DNA of 64,000 nucleotides from BRH-c54 sp965284565. Its GTDB lineage: Bacteria > Bacteroidota > Bacteroidia > Flavobacteriales_E > Vicingaceae. A program made the translations under genes and the position numbers. The stretch is taken from positions 2,170,001 through 2,234,000 of the forward strand of contig OZ260100.1 in the NCBI GenBank assembly GCA_965284565.1. The letters run 5' to 3'. Shown piece by piece: positions 44,155 to 51,041 of this stretch. Numbering within the stretch: position 1 is the first letter of the stretch; each line of letters starts with the position of its first letter. The notes under the pieces are model-generated. The model saw only the letters and a list, made by a program, of their open reading frames with translations. It did not search any database and was not told the origin of the DNA.

Positions 44155-44457
44155 TTAAGATTTGAAAACTTCATCATTTAAAAAATGCCAATTAGGATTT
44201 AAGGTCTTTATTAATTCTTCTTTCTTTTTTCTACTCCACTTTTTTATTTGTTTTTCTCTTTCGATAGCATGCTCTATCTGTTGAAAATGTTCGTAGTAAA
44301 TTAGATTATAACAATAATATTTACTTGTAAAAGCATTAGAGATACCTTTGTTTTCTTGATGTTCAAATAATCTTCTTTTTAAATCATTGGTAACGCCAAT
44401 ATACAGAACAGATTTATCAGGATTTGTTGTGATATATACAAAATAATTATGCTGCAT
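44155..44457 (-). CDS. GIY-YIG nuclease domain protein (URI family)
   Basis: The 100-residue protein is a stand-alone GIY-YIG nuclease: YFVYITTNPDKSVLYIGVTNDLKRRLFEHQ (5-34) carries the Y-V-Y and Y-I-G strands and catalytic Arg, KYYCYNLIYYEHF follows, and the Glu of IEREKQIKKWSRKKKEELI near 64 is the metal ligand. These small proteins are frequent in Bacteroidota. The role is uncertain: DNA repair or a mobile endonuclease. It is enclosed by inverted repeat elements A and B, 2 and 12 bases from its stop and start, so gene and repeats look like one unit. Confidence 0.93.
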   Translation of the reverse strand: MQHNYFVYITTNPDKSVLYIGVTNDLKRRLFEHQENKGISNAFTSKYYCYNLIYYEHFQQIEHAIEREKQIKKWSRKKKEELIKTLNPNWHFLNDEVFKS

Positions 44458-44469
44458 TGTTTCAAAAAT

Positions 44470-44511
44470 AAGAAGATTTCTCGACTTCGTTGCACTTCGC
44501 TCGAAATGACA
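44470..44511 (-). repeat. REP-like element B, right flank of the GIY-YIG gene
   Basis: On the reverse strand it opens with TGTCATTTCGA and closes with AAATCTTCTT after 42 bases, the same ends as element A in opposite orientation. Its interior, GCGAAGTGCAACGAAGTCGA, can fold on itself. It lies 12 bases upstream of the GIY-YIG start. Confidence 0.75.
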
Positions 44512-44634
44512 CGAGGGAGTGCATTGCGAATAGAAAACAAGCTACTATTTAGTTTTAATTGGTTCCAAGCGGATGCTTGAAACAGCGTTTAATCAGTCTT
44601 GGAGGAGAATGGGGTAACGAACTTCTTACTAGAA

Positions 44635-44700
44635 TGTCATCTTGAGCAAAATTTTTCATCTGCCAGAGGCGGATAGAAAAATGCAGCCGAAAGATCTTTT
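44635..44700 (+). repeat. REP-like element C
   Basis: It opens with TGTCATCTTGA and ends near AAGATCTTTT, close to the ends of elements A and B. The interior is a long hairpin: ATTTTTCATCTGCC (44651-44664) against GGCGGATAGAAAAAT, with one unpaired base. It sits in the 362-base gene-free stretch 44458-44819, which also holds element B and the repeat at 44741. I see no gene in that stretch. Confidence 0.65.
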
Positions 44701-44740
44701 GATTTAGATAGTAGAAATATTTTCATTATTTAAAACCAAT

Positions 44741-44782
44741 TTTTATAAACGAACGCATTATAAAAGCACTTGAGATGGGGGG
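44741..44782. repeat. Second repeat family, copy R1
   Basis: It contains TAAACGAACGCATTATAAAA, then GCACTTGAGATGGGGGG. It matches copy R2 (45729-45771) at about four of five positions. It lies 3' of the small exported-protein gene at 44820-45266, which reads on the reverse strand. Confidence 0.7.
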
Positions 44783-44819
44783 TAGGGAAAATTCTACGCT
44801 CAGTTGGGGTGGTATTAAA

Positions 44820-45266
44820 CTATTCTTTCTTATAACAGCCAAAACTCCTTTTATTAACGTCATTAGATTTATTTAATAACTTATTAGATAATTTATGACA
44901 TAGAAATATTTTTTCATTTATTTCTCTAAGGTATAGTGTGTCAGTTCTATGAGTATTTTTCATTATAGAGTCACCATTGTTAGAATTAATTGTTAAAACA
45001 ATAGTATCTGTAAGAATTATTAAACTATCAATACGACTCCATTTTCCATAAATTTCAGAAACTGGACATATGTCACACCAATGGTAATATTTGAAACAAT
45101 TCAAACTATCAAATGTGAATTCAGCATTATCGGTTCCATTATTTCTATAAAATGTTCCAATAATTGATTTTTCATCTTTATCATTAATTCTTAAACCAAA
45201 TGATAGAATAAATAATACTGAAGTAAGGATAAATATGTATGATATAATAGAGTTCATATTTTTCAC
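44820..45266 (-). CDS. Hypothetical exported protein (148 residues)
   Basis: The N-terminus has a hydrophobic segment (about 7-24, ISYIFILTSVLFILSFGL) that could be a signal peptide or anchor. The rest, with GTFYRNNGTDNAEFTFDSLNCFKYYHWCD at about 38-66, YGKWSRIDSLIILTD and TDTLYLREINEKIFL, resembles small beta-barrel, lipocalin-like lipoproteins of Bacteroidota that report a 'state minus threshold' pattern, but I cannot name a family. Four Cys in the mature part suggest disulfides. The gene lies 13 bases after the next small exported-protein gene and may share its transcript. Function unknown. Confidence 0.72.
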   Translation of the reverse strand: MKNMNSIISYIFILTSVLFILSFGLRINDKDEKSIIGTFYRNNGTDNAEFTFDSLNCFKYYHWCDICPVSEIYGKWSRIDSLIILTDTIVLTINSNNGDSIMKNTHRTDTLYLREINEKIFLCHKLSNKLLNKSNDVNKRSFGCYKKE

Positions 45267-45279
45267 TCTTTTAGCTTAT

Positions 45280-45690
45280 TTATTTAAGGATTATTATTAA
45301 TGGTTTTAATGTTCGTGTTGCACAATCATTACAAGTTGCTTTTATATCATAAAACGTTAGTTTGTCTCCTTTATTCATCGTTTTAACATGATTAAGTTGT
45401 TCAGTTGTTAATTCATTTCCGAAGGTTAAATTAAACGTTGTTTCTTTTTTAGTTTTTGAATTAATGGTAGTAAGTTTAAAACTTATTATGTTAAATTTTA
45501 TTTCGTTAATGCTGTCTTTATAGTTTGCATGCAACTTAGGTGTCTTTTGTATCTCTTGTAAACTTAAAATGGTGTCCTCTAAACTTCCTAATGTAACAGT
45601 TAATGGATTCTTTTTGATAGTATCAACTTGCTCAAAACTTATTAAAGCTAGGAGAACAAATAATAGTGTTATTGAAGTTTTTATTTTCAT
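45280..45690 (-). CDS. Hypothetical exported protein with GldM-C-like pattern
   Basis: The 136-residue product begins with a signal peptide (hydrophobic 6-19). The mature region has NIISFKLTTINSKTKKETTFNLTFGNELTTEQLNHVKTMNKGDKLTFYDIKATCNDCATRTLKPLIIIL over about 66-135. The order 'SF-L...G-LT-EQ...-KGDK--F-DIKA...R-L-P' resembles the C-terminal domain of the T9SS/gliding protein GldM, here as a single small domain. That is a by-eye resemblance only. It may be a stand-alone partner or decoy of that domain, or unrelated. Base composition is as low in GC as its neighbours. Confidence 0.65.
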   Translation of the reverse strand: MKIKTSITLLFVLLALISFEQVDTIKKNPLTVTLGSLEDTILSLQEIQKTPKLHANYKDSINEIKFNIISFKLTTINSKTKKETTFNLTFGNELTTEQLNHVKTMNKGDKLTFYDIKATCNDCATRTLKPLIIILK

Positions 45691-45728
45691 TTATTAGGGA
45701 AATATCTTTAATTAGTTAAAAACATCTA

Positions 45729-45771
45729 TTTATGTAAACGAATGCATTATAAATGCGCTCGAGAAGGGGGA
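45729..45771. repeat. Second repeat family, copy R2
   Basis: It contains TAAACGAATGCATTATAAAT, then GCGCTCGAGAAGGGGGA. GCATT-ATA-AATGC is a perfect 5-3-5 palindrome. It lies directly 3' of the reverse-strand gene at 45773-46378, the same position that copy R1 has relative to 44820-45266. Confidence 0.7.
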
Positions 45772-45772
45772 G

Positions 45773-46378
45773 TTAACTATTCTTTTTATAATATATTAAA
45801 AGAATAGTTAAAAGTACTATTAGAAATATAATTGTGAGTTTGTAGTAAAGAGATTGTTGCTCCAAATTGTTATAAAATAATTCTTTTTCAAGTTTTTTCT
45901 TTTCACTTTTTAGTCTTTCAGATTTAATTTTTTGATATAAAGAATTTATATTACTAGTGTCAATAATTTCTTTTGTTTTGAATTTTTCTAGCAATTTAAT
46001 ATTTTGACTAAGTAACCCAGTTGAAGAACATTCTATATTAGAATAATATGGACTAAAGTAACAGGTTTCACATTCTTTATTTGCAAATATAATATAAATA
46101 GAATCCTTGATAAATGGAACATCTATATGTCCAGTATTTCTAATAGTTATAGGTTTGTCGTTACTAAGAGTTCCTTTTAATTTTACAAGTGGGATAAATT
46201 TTGTATATGCAGATTCAAATCCAACATAAAGAAATACCGTGGTGTCTACTTTGCCTATGAATATTTTTTCAAAGTTAGTAGTATCCTCTTCAAAAGTATA
46301 CCAACAAGTGGTACTATATGAAAAGTTTAAAAAAAAGACTGAAAAAATAATAGCAATTATATAATTTTTATAATCCAT
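45773..46378 (-). CDS. Hypothetical exported protein with C-terminal membrane anchor
   Basis: The 201-residue protein has a signal peptide (hydrophobic 6-20, cleavage near SYST). It has a Cys-containing N-terminal domain (TCWYTFEEDTTNFEKIFIGKVDTTVFLYV from 24, then YIIFANKECETCYFSPYY near 104), a lysine/glutamate-rich helix (about 150-170) and a C-terminal membrane segment (about 178-196). The N-terminal 'C...F-G-V...F....L-G' pattern recalls netrin/TIMP-like domains of other bacterial surface proteins, but this is weak. I do not recognise the family; function unknown. Confidence 0.7.
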   Translation of the reverse strand: MDYKNYIIAIIFSVFFLNFSYSTTCWYTFEEDTTNFEKIFIGKVDTTVFLYVGFESAYTKFIPLVKLKGTLSNDKPITIRNTGHIDVPFIKDSIYIIFANKECETCYFSPYYSNIECSSTGLLSQNIKLLEKFKTKEIIDTSNINSLYQKIKSERLKSEKKKLEKELFYNNLEQQSLYYKLTIIFLIVLLTILLIYYKKNS

Positions 46379-46383
46379 CCAAC

Positions 46384-46577
46384 AAATATACTTTTTTATT
46401 TTATGTGGCTAAAGCCAACTGGAAGACTTTAAGCATATTTTGCTCTAGCATCATATTACCTTCAATTATTTTTAACTTTTCTTCAGTTAATTCAAAGATA
46501 GTATTTTTTTGATGTTTATTGTTTTGCTTCCCCAAAATATATAAAATTTACTCCAATACCCATTGAAGAATAATCCA
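46384..46577 (-). pseudogene. Possible gene remnant and TGGCT-AA-AGCCA palindrome
   Basis: On the reverse strand this gene-free stretch has short peptides that look coding: MGIGVNFIYFGEAKQ ending in a stop, then in another frame TIFELTEEKLKIIEGNMMLE (46458-46517 approx.) ending LALAT and a stop. Neither has a proper beginning. The palindrome TGGCTAAAGCCA lies at 46406-46417. A decayed or frameshifted small gene is possible, but the evidence is weak. Confidence 0.3.
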
Positions 46578-47888
46578 CTACAATTTTTCTTTAAATAAAA
46601 ATTTCTTTTGTAGGGTTTGCTGTGGTTTGTAGGTGTAGTAAACAAAACCATCTTTAATTTTTATTTTAGATACAAATTGGTGCTGTAACTGAAAAGTGTC
46701 GGCTACTTTGCCCGTGTTGGTGTTAATGTGTTTCAAAAGGTAATATCCTTGCTTTATAAATAAGGCATAAACCGTTCCGTTAAGCTCATCCATTAGTAAT
46801 TGTTTTTTCCATTTCCCATTGCTTTTTTCTTGGTGGTAAGCTATAACAACACTATCTGTTAGCAAGGTGTCTTGTGTATATTTCCAAATAAAATTGTCGT
46901 AATGATCGAAAATCAGTAAGGTATCGTTACTTACAAATAAAGGAGCATAAACAGGGTCGTACAAAAAGTTGCGAGAAAATCCAGTCATCATAGCGGCAAT
47001 ATCGTGTTTGTCATAATCTTTATAACGCTTTGCCATACGTTTGGCAAATTGTCGTTGGGCATTATTCAAATCATGGTATTCATATAAATATTGCCATTCC
47101 ATATCATGATGAATAACCTCTTTTATCACACTTATAGAAGTATCTTGTGTGTTGTAAGCATAGTATTTAAATTTGGGGAAATCGCGCATAAAATCAGAAA
47201 AAATAAGTGTGTTGCCCGTACTATCAACAATAGGTTTTATCATTTGGTAAAAATCTGCTAGCGGTAATTTGTAAAGAGTGATGTTATAGCCAATAATCTC
47301 TATGCGATAAATGGCATCATCACAAATAAGATTAATGTTTCCAAGATAATCGGTATAAAGTTCTTTTGGAGTGCAAGGAATAAAATGTGAAGCTAAAATT
47401 TCTTCATTTTCATCTACTAAATACAGTTTGCTGTCTTTATCAGGATTTTTTTCATAAGCAATAAAAACAAATTTATCTTGATGAAATTCGTAGTCTAAAA
47501 TATTTATTTCTACGCTTTTAAAAACAGGAATAGGTTCGTTGGTGCTAGTAATTTCTACAGGGTTTAAGGTTACTACTTTTTGCTCTAAGGTAATGTTGAG
47601 GTAAATGCTATCGGTATTGTTGGTAATTACTTCGTAGTGGGTGTTGTAAGAAGTGTGAGAAATTACCAAAGTAGTAAATTGTTGATGATGGAAACGAATT
47701 TCAAACTCGCCTTTGTTGTTGGTACGACTAATAATGTTTTGGTGATGTACTTTTATATGTGCGTTTTCTATGGCTTGTTGAGTGGTTTTATCAAGAATTT
47801 TTCCGCTAACTTTTATTTGCTCTTGGGCATAGATGGTAGCTGTTGGTAGCAAAATAATGAAAATGAAAATTCGGATAAATAACTTCAT
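46578..47888 (-). CDS. CarboxypepD_reg-like domain protein, secreted
   Basis: The 436-residue protein has a signal peptide (hydrophobic 4-20, cleavage near IYAQ). A CarboxypepD_reg-like beta-sandwich at about 24-110 shows VSGKILDKTTQQAIENAHIKV, TNNKGEFEIRF and LNITLEQKVVTLNPVEI. The rest (about 120-436) has repeated short strands with FVFIAYEKNP, LYLVDENEEILASHFI and PLFVSNDTLLIFDHYDNFIWKY, possibly a beta-propeller. Such proteins are common at the Bacteroidota surface, often beside TonB receptors, but no receptor is next to it. Function unknown. Confidence 0.82.
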   Translation of the reverse strand: MKLFIRIFIFIILLPTATIYAQEQIKVSGKILDKTTQQAIENAHIKVHHQNIISRTNNKGEFEIRFHHQQFTTLVISHTSYNTHYEVITNNTDSIYLNITLEQKVVTLNPVEITSTNEPIPVFKSVEINILDYEFHQDKFVFIAYEKNPDKDSKLYLVDENEEILASHFIPCTPKELYTDYLGNINLICDDAIYRIEIIGYNITLYKLPLADFYQMIKPIVDSTGNTLIFSDFMRDFPKFKYYAYNTQDTSISVIKEVIHHDMEWQYLYEYHDLNNAQRQFAKRMAKRYKDYDKHDIAAMMTGFSRNFLYDPVYAPLFVSNDTLLIFDHYDNFIWKYTQDTLLTDSVVIAYHQEKSNGKWKKQLLMDELNGTVYALFIKQGYYLLKHINTNTGKVADTFQLQHQFVSKIKIKDGFVYYTYKPQQTLQKKFLFKEKL

Positions 47889-47946
47889 AAATGCAATTTT
47901 ACATCAAAGTTGATGTAATTAAAAGCGAAATTCCATAAAACTAAAC

Positions 47947-48732
47947 CTAGTTTTTAGAAATAACACAATACATGGCGGTAGTAAAAAAATCTCTGAAGTG
48001 AGGAATATTCATTATTCCCGGTAGTATTCTGGTTTTTAACTTAAACTTAATTTCATAGTTAGGATTAACCATGTAGTAAGTTTTTCTCTCAATTTTATAA
48101 TGACAATTCTTTACAATTCTCTCAAACCTATTGATAGAAATTCCGGTATCTTTAATCTCAAGTAGGGAGTCTATCGTTTGCTGACTTTCGCCAAACATTT
48201 TAAGCATGCCAACATACAAAAAGTTGGGTAGCAAATGGAAATAAGGCAATTTACTAAGGTAGCGGCTTCTGCAAATTTGTTGATGTCCACCAAAAGGCAT
48301 ACGCCAAGGAGGAAATGCGAAAAACACTATTCCTTTGGGAGATAAAAATTGTTTGAGGTTCTCTAAAAACACTTCCTGGTTAGGAATATGCTCAATAGTG
48401 TCTCTCATAATAATTAAATCGAACTGGGGATAATCGGCAGGATTTACCTTGTAAATATCTTCGGCAATAAAAGTAGCAAGTTGTTTATTAGGATGGTTAT
48501 CAAAAAACTTTTTAGCATTTTCTATTTTGTTAGTAGCAAGGTCGATACCAATAATTTTACAGCCTAAATCTAAGAAAGGAAGTAAGTTGCCACCTTCGCC
48601 ACAGCCAATTTCGGCAACAGTAGTTTCAGGAGTAATATCCATTAAGCCTTTTAAATAAGGAATAACATAGTTGGTAGTAGTAAAAACTTGTTCGTTAAAA
48701 TATCGTTCTCTATTTGTATGTCTGTCGTGCAT
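47947..48732 (-). CDS. Class I SAM-dependent methyltransferase
   Basis: The 261-residue protein has motif I TVAEIGCGEGGNLLPFLDLGCKIIGIDLA (39-67), with the acidic residue at the end of strand 2, FDLIIMRDTIEHI (motif post-II) near 104 and LSPKGIVFFAFPPW near 128. The C-terminal half carries CRSRYLSKLPYFHLLP. It resembles Methyltransf_11/UbiE-like enzymes acting on small molecules or glycolipids. The acceptor is unknown. It has no membrane segment. Confidence 0.88.
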   Translation of the reverse strand: MHDRHTNRERYFNEQVFTTTNYVIPYLKGLMDITPETTVAEIGCGEGGNLLPFLDLGCKIIGIDLATNKIENAKKFFDNHPNKQLATFIAEDIYKVNPADYPQFDLIIMRDTIEHIPNQEVFLENLKQFLSPKGIVFFAFPPWRMPFGGHQQICRSRYLSKLPYFHLLPNFLYVGMLKMFGESQQTIDSLLEIKDTGISINRFERIVKNCHYKIERKTYYMVNPNYEIKFKLKTRILPGIMNIPHFRDFFTTAMYCVISKN

Positions 48733-48787
48733 AATGGCTAAAAATGAGGTTCAAAAATAACTCAATTTATTAGATTCAATTCATTTT

Positions 48788-48820
48788 TTGGGAATAAATG
48801 TATGGAATAAGCTAATTTTG
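48788..48820 (+). promoter_or_regulatory. Promoter of nth
   Basis: TTG at 48788-48790 and TAATTTTG at 48813-48820 are 22 bases apart. The -7 box ends 5 bases before ATG 48826, so the transcript should start at or within a few bases of the ATG: a leaderless mRNA. Confidence 0.5.
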
Positions 48821-48825
48821 TTTCT

Positions 48826-49464
48826 ATGACAATAAAAGAACGCTACCAACATTTTATCAGTTATTTTAGTAAACATCAGCCTATTGCCGAAACAGAGTTG
48901 AACTACAGTAACCCTTATGAGTTACTGGTTGCAGTAATACTTTCGGCACAATGTACCGATAAGAGGGTGAACATTGTTACAAAAGATTTATTTGAGCGTT
49001 TTCCTAATGCCAATGAATTGGCTAGTGCCGATGTAGAGGAAGTTTTTGAATACATAAGAAGCATAAGTTATCCAAATAACAAATCCAAACACATTGTAGG
49101 GATGGCTAAGATGTTGGTGAATGATTTTAACAATGTTGTTCCATCAGATATAGATGAATTGCAAAAAATGCCTGGCGTTGGCAGAAAAACAGCGAATGTT
49201 ATTGCTAGTGTTATTTATAATAAGCCGGCTATGGCGGTAGATACACATGTTTTTAGAGTTGCCGAAAGGTTAGGATTAACAACAAATGCAAAAACTCCAT
49301 TAGCAGCTGAAAAACAATTGGTAAAACATTTACCCGAAGAGGTTATTCCTATTGCTCACCATTGGTTAATTCTGCACGGAAGATATATTTGTATTGCTCG
49401 TAAACCCAAGTGCGATAAGTGTGAGATTACTCATTTTTGTAAGTATTACAGTAAGCTAAAATAA
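48826..49464 (+). CDS. nth: Endonuclease III (DNA glycosylase/AP lyase)
   Basis: The 212-residue enzyme removes oxidised pyrimidines from DNA. The catalytic Lys is in LSAQCTDKRVNIVTKDL near 49-65. The helix-hairpin-helix is LQKMPGVGRKTANVIASV near 108, with the catalytic Asp in AVDTHVFRVAERLG. The C-terminal 4Fe-4S cluster is given by CIARKPKCDKCEITHFC (Cys-x6-Cys-x2-Cys-x5-Cys). Length is typical. There is no alternative Met near the start, so the nearly leaderless promoter arrangement stands. Confidence 0.96.
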   Translation: MTIKERYQHFISYFSKHQPIAETELNYSNPYELLVAVILSAQCTDKRVNIVTKDLFERFPNANELASADVEEVFEYIRSISYPNNKSKHIVGMAKMLVNDFNNVVPSDIDELQKMPGVGRKTANVIASVIYNKPAMAVDTHVFRVAERLGLTTNAKTPLAAEKQLVKHLPEEVIPIAHHWLILHGRYICIARKPKCDKCEITHFCKYYSKLK

Positions 49465-49474
49465 GGTTAGAGAT

Positions 49475-49563
49475 TGATAGTTGGAAGGCCGAAGTTGGAA
49501 GCTTGAAATTAGAAGTTGGGTAAACTAAACTCATAAACTTCTAACCTATTAAACTAGATTTCC
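49475..49563. repeat. Short degenerate repeats in the nth-M16 gap
   Basis: The 192-base gap holds several copies of GAAGTTGG or AGTTGGAAG on the left side and CATAAACTTCTAACC on the right, the latter nearly complementary to GGTTAGAGATT and TTAGAAGTTGGG. Similar AT-rich 'AAACTCATAAAC' runs occur before 55884 and at trmD. No gene is seen. Confidence 0.35.
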
Positions 49564-49674
49564 AAACCACTTATAATAAAATTTGACCATTGATGTATTT
49601 TGTGATAAATGAAGTAGGAATATTTCTTATTTTCGCTGAATAGATTACTAATATTAATGAATAATAATTATACT

Positions 49675-50994
49675 ATGAAGAAAATTTTAATATCAACAGC
49701 CTTGTGTTTAGCTGTAATTACAGGAGCTAATGCTCAGGCAAACAAAATTAAATTTGAGCAATTTAAGTTAGATAATGGCTTAAATGTGATTTTACATCAA
49801 GATAAATCTACACCAATTGTTGCAGTAACTGTTTTGTACCATGTAGGCTCTAAAAATGAAGATCCAAGCAGAACAGGTTTTGCTCACTTTTTTGAACATT
49901 TATTATTTGAAGGTTCTGAAAATATTGGCAGAGGTGAGTATATGAAAATGGTAAGTTCTAACGGTGGTTTGTTAAATGCTAATACTTCTTTTGATAGAAC
50001 TTTTTACTTTGAAATTTTGCCATCTAACCAATTAGAATTGGGTTTGTGGATGGAAGCGGAAAGAATGTTACATGCTAAAATTGATGAAACTGGTGTGGAA
50101 ACGCAAAGAGAGGTAGTAAAAGAAGAATATAGACAATCTTTTGAAAACAGACCTTATGGTTCTTTTTTAATGGAAATGTTTGGAAGAGCTTTTGAAAAAC
50201 ATCCTTACCAATGGGTGCCAATAGGTTCTTTAGAACATTTAAATCAAGCAAAAATTGAAGAGTTCAGAGATTTTTACAAAACTTGGTACGTACCAAATAA
50301 TGCTACTTTATCTATTGCTGGAGATTTTGATATTAAACAAGCGAAACAATGGATAAACAAATATTTTGCTGGTATTCCTAAAGGAACAAAAAAGATTGAA
50401 AGACCAACAATTGTAGAACCAATTAAAAATAAAGAAATTAGAGATACTGTTTATGATAATATTCAGCTGCCAGCAGTAATGATGGGATATCATACACCTG
50501 CACAAGGAACACCTGATGCTTATGCAGTAGAAATGTTAGCTCAAATTCTTTCTCAAGGAAATAGTTCTAGAATGCAAAAAAGCATAGTTGATGAACAAGA
50601 AAAAGCTTTATTTGTTGGAGCTTTCCCTTTTCCAACTGAAGATCCAGGATTATCATTAATGTTTGGGATTACCAATATGGGAGTGGCTGTTGATGAATTA
50701 GAAGCAGCTATTGATAAAGAAGTTGAAAAAGTGCAGAATGAATTAATTTCTGAAGAAGAATTCCAAAAAATGAAAAACCAAATTGAAAGCGATATGGTTT
50801 CTAAAAATGCAAAAGTGGAAGGAATTGCTGAAAATTTAGCTAATTATCATGTATACTATGGCGATGCTAACTTAATTAATACAGAAATTGACAGATACAT
50901 GAAAGTAACACGTGAAGATTTAAAACGTGTAGCTAACAAATATTTCAGAAAAGATAATAGAGTGGTTTTACATTATTTACCTAAAGAAAAATAA
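49675..50994 (+). CDS. M16 family zinc metalloprotease, catalytic partner, periplasmic
   Basis: The 439-residue protein has a signal peptide (MKKILISTALCLAVITGANAQ). An in-frame ATG at 49657 adds six polar residues before it and is less likely. The inverted zinc motif HxxEH is in FAHFFEHLLFEGSENIG near residue 67, and the third ligand Glu lies in VVKEEYRQSFENRPYG near 143, as in pitrilysin-type M16B enzymes. The C-terminal homologous domain follows. It pairs with the longer M16 protein 47 bases downstream, which has lost the zinc motif; M16B enzymes usually act as such heterodimers. Confidence 0.93.
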   Translation: MKKILISTALCLAVITGANAQANKIKFEQFKLDNGLNVILHQDKSTPIVAVTVLYHVGSKNEDPSRTGFAHFFEHLLFEGSENIGRGEYMKMVSSNGGLLNANTSFDRTFYFEILPSNQLELGLWMEAERMLHAKIDETGVETQREVVKEEYRQSFENRPYGSFLMEMFGRAFEKHPYQWVPIGSLEHLNQAKIEEFRDFYKTWYVPNNATLSIAGDFDIKQAKQWINKYFAGIPKGTKKIERPTIVEPIKNKEIRDTVYDNIQLPAVMMGYHTPAQGTPDAYAVEMLAQILSQGNSSRMQKSIVDEQEKALFVGAFPFPTEDPGLSLMFGITNMGVAVDELEAAIDKEVEKVQNELISEEEFQKMKNQIESDMVSKNAKVEGIAENLANYHVYYGDANLINTEIDRYMKVTREDLKRVANKYFRKDNRVVLHYLPKEK

Positions 50995-51041
50995 TTAATA
51001 GCTAAAATCATTAACTAATCAAAACAATTAAAAAGATAGAC

